Source: Collinsella sp. CAG:166 (GTDB lineage: Bacteria; Actinomycetota; Coriobacteriia; Coriobacteriales; Coriobacteriaceae). From it: a stretch of DNA of 13,338 bases. The stretch is taken from NCBI GenBank assembly GCA_000434535.1, contig FR878650.1, positions 1 through 13,338 on the forward strand, given 5' to 3'. Each line of letters begins with the position of its first letter. The first letter of the stretch is position 1. The notes beneath the pieces were generated by a model that was not told the DNA's origin, made no database searches, and saw only the letters and a program-made list of their open reading frames with translations. Position numbers and translations under genes: made by a program. Shown piece by piece: positions 11,835 to 13,338 of the stretch.

Positions 11835-13338
11835 ATGGCGTTGCTAGTAGGACTGGACGTAGGGTCGACGACGACCAAAGTTTACGCGATGCACGAGGAT
11901 ATGACCGAGGCGTGGTGGGGATATCGCCGCCACGGGGCGTGTCAGACAGCGAGCGTGCGCGCCATGCTCGGCGAGCTCGCCGAGCGCTTTCCCCATGAGT
12001 CACTGCGCGTTGCGGTGACCGGCTCGGGTGCGCGCGATATCGCGACCGCGCTGGGCGCCTCGTACGTTCAGGAGGTGGTCGCCAACGCGCTCGCGATCAG
12101 CAGGTTCTATCCGCAGACGCGCTGCGCCATCGAGCTGGGCGGCCAAGACGCCAAGATGATCTTCTTCCGCACCAACGATAAGGGAGACATCGAGGTTGCC
12201 GACATGCGCATGAACGGCTCGTGCGCAGGCGGTACCGGTGCATTTATCGACGAGATGGCAAAGCTCATGGGGGTCGGCACCGAATCGGGCGAGTTCGAGC
12301 AGCTCGCAAGCCGGGGAACGACCGTCCACGAGGTCTCGGGCCGCTGCGGCGTGTACGCAAAGACCGATATCCAGCCGCTGCTCAACGAGGGCATTCCTAC
12401 CACCGACCTAGCGCTTTCGGCGCTTCACGCGGTCGCCCGCCAAACGATCGGCGGTCTGGCCCAGGGTATCGACATCGAGCCGCCGGTAATCTTCGAGGGC
12501 GGTACGCTCGCCTACAACCCCACGCTGGTCCGCGTGTTCCGGGAGCAACTGAATCTATCGGACGATCAGGTTATCGTCCCGCGCGATCCGCAGATCATGG
12601 TCGCGCGCGGTGCCGCCCTGTCGCTGACCGACATGTTCGCATCGTCCCAACCGATCGACCTTCCCGACGCTTTTGTCCGGCTGGATAAGCTCGAGACGGT
12701 CGCGCCCGCAAGCGGGGAGGGACGTCTTGCCCAGCCCTTTTTTGCCACACCTGCCGAGCAGGCGGATTTTACGGCACGCCATGGCAAAGAGACGCCGGCA
12801 AAGGGTCCGGATGCGTATGCGCTCGGAGAGACGGTGCGTGTGGCGCTCGGTATCGATTCGGGGAGCACGACGACCAAGTTCGCCCTGGTCGATGAGGCGG
12901 GTGAGCTTGTCGATTCGTTCTACGCGTCTAATAACGGCAGACCGCTCGACGTCGCCCAACAGGGTCTTGTCAGCTTGAAGAACCGCTGGGAGACAGCGGG
13001 AGTCACGCTTGCGATCGATGCCGTGGGCACCACGGGATACGGCGAGGAGCTTTTCGCGCGCGCGTTCCACGCCGACTACCATACGGTCGAGACGGTCGCG
13101 CACGCCCGCGCCGCGTGCGCATGCGTTCCCGATGCGACCTTCGTGCTCGACATCGGCGGACAGGATATGAAGGCCATCTGGCTCAACCACGGCGTGCTGA
13201 CCGATATCGTCGTCAACGAGGCGTGCTCTGCGGGCTGCGGCTCGTTCCTCGAGGGTTTTGCCAAAAACCTCGGAATAGCCGTTGAGGATATCGCGACCGA
13301 GGCATTTTCGTCCAAAGCCCCCGCCGTTCTCGGCAGCC
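11835..13338 (+). CDS. tandem-domain acyl-CoA dehydratase activase (BcrAD/BadFG/HgdC family), 5' part
   Basis: The window holds the first 501 residues of a gene that runs off the end. The family comprises ATP-dependent, 4Fe-4S-bridged activators that inject a high-energy electron into 2-hydroxyacyl-CoA dehydratases or benzoyl-CoA-reductase-like partners. Two ASKHA ATPase domains lie in series. Domain 1 has DVGSTTTK (8-15), ELGGQDAK (100-107), NGSCAGGTGAF with Cys130, and SGRCGVYAKTD with Cys171. Domain 2 has DSGSTTTK (341-348), DIGGQDMK (439-445) and NEACSAGCGSF with Cys464/468. Members with this layout are usually very large, continuing into DUF2229 and HgdB-like dehydratase parts, so the fragment is probably a third of the protein. 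The ATG has GGAG only 4 nt upstream, a tight gap. It lies behind the operator at 11765. Substrate unknown. Confidence 0.9.
   Translation, partial: MALLVGLDVGSTTTKVYAMHEDMTEAWWGYRRHGACQTASVRAMLGELAERFPHESLRVAVTGSGARDIATALGASYVQEVVANALAISRFYPQTRCAIELGGQDAKMIFFRTNDKGDIEVADMRMNGSCAGGTGAFIDEMAKLMGVGTESGEFEQLASRGTTVHEVSGRCGVYAKTDIQPLLNEGIPTTDLALSALHAVARQTIGGLAQGIDIEPPVIFEGGTLAYNPTLVRVFREQLNLSDDQVIVPRDPQIMVARGAALSLTDMFASSQPIDLPDAFVRLDKLETVAPASGEGRLAQPFFATPAEQADFTARHGKETPAKGPDAYALGETVRVALGIDSGSTTTKFALVDEAGELVDSFYASNNGRPLDVAQQGLVSLKNRWETAGVTLAIDAVGTTGYGEELFARAFHADYHTVETVAHARAACACVPDATFVLDIGGQDMKAIWLNHGVLTDIVVNEACSAGCGSFLEGFAKNLGIAVEDIATEAFSSKAPAVLGS

Noticed and set aside
1..13338. CRISPR array, tRNA or rRNA genes
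   Set aside because: No regularly spaced repeats with unique spacers, no tRNA cloverleaf with a T-loop motif, and no rRNA-like sequence were seen on either strand.

Overview
The window looks like a chromosomal segment of a high-GC, anaerobic, gut-type actinobacterium, most likely a coriobacterium close to Collinsella. That is inferred from gene content (an [FeFe]-hydrogenase with a GltD-like partner, sugar PTS genes, a very large CoA-dehydratase-activase-type protein), GC-rich codon use and short palindromic repeats. No rRNA or other taxonomic marker is present, so the genus is a guess.

Layout. (1) Positions 49-3686, minus strand: a two-gene hydrogen operon. A NuoF-C-terminal/GltD-like FAD and Fe-S oxidoreductase is followed, with a short overlap, by a multi-cluster [FeFe]-hydrogenase. 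Together they should pass electrons between NAD(P)H and protons/H2. (2) Positions 3872-8595, minus strand: a complete sugar-PTS operon in the order promoter, antitermination leader, EIIA (Glc type), BglG/LicT antiterminator, EIICB of the glucose/maltose type, and a GH4 6-phospho-alpha-glucosidase, closed by a strong terminator. The leader holds two mutually exclusive hairpins, so the operon-encoded LicT protein probably controls its own operon in response to PTS flux. (3) Positions 8646-9062: repeat-rich ground with REP-like hairpins, a minus-strand terminator, and the broken RGG-rich tail of what looks like a DEAD-box RNA helicase gene. (4) Positions 9123-10691, plus strand: a fused ThrE-type amino-acid exporter, followed immediately by a second copy of the palindromic repeat. 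(5) Positions 10846-11553, plus strand: a dyad and a textbook terminator ahead of a small DUF2798-type membrane protein. (6) Positions 11556-11752: a highly structured stretch ending in a terminator, possibly a small RNA or 3' UTR. (7) Positions 11765-13338, plus strand: a perfect 9-3-9 operator dyad and the first 501 residues of a tandem-domain acyl-CoA dehydratase activase (BcrAD/BadFG/HgdC family), cut by the window edge.

No CRISPR array, insertion-sequence transposase, tRNA or rRNA was seen. I found no clear evidence of a wholly new system. The most informative non-coding signals are the LicT-type leader, the composite repeats on both sides of the exporter gene, the helicase relic, the dehydratase-activase operator and the structured 11.6-kb region.
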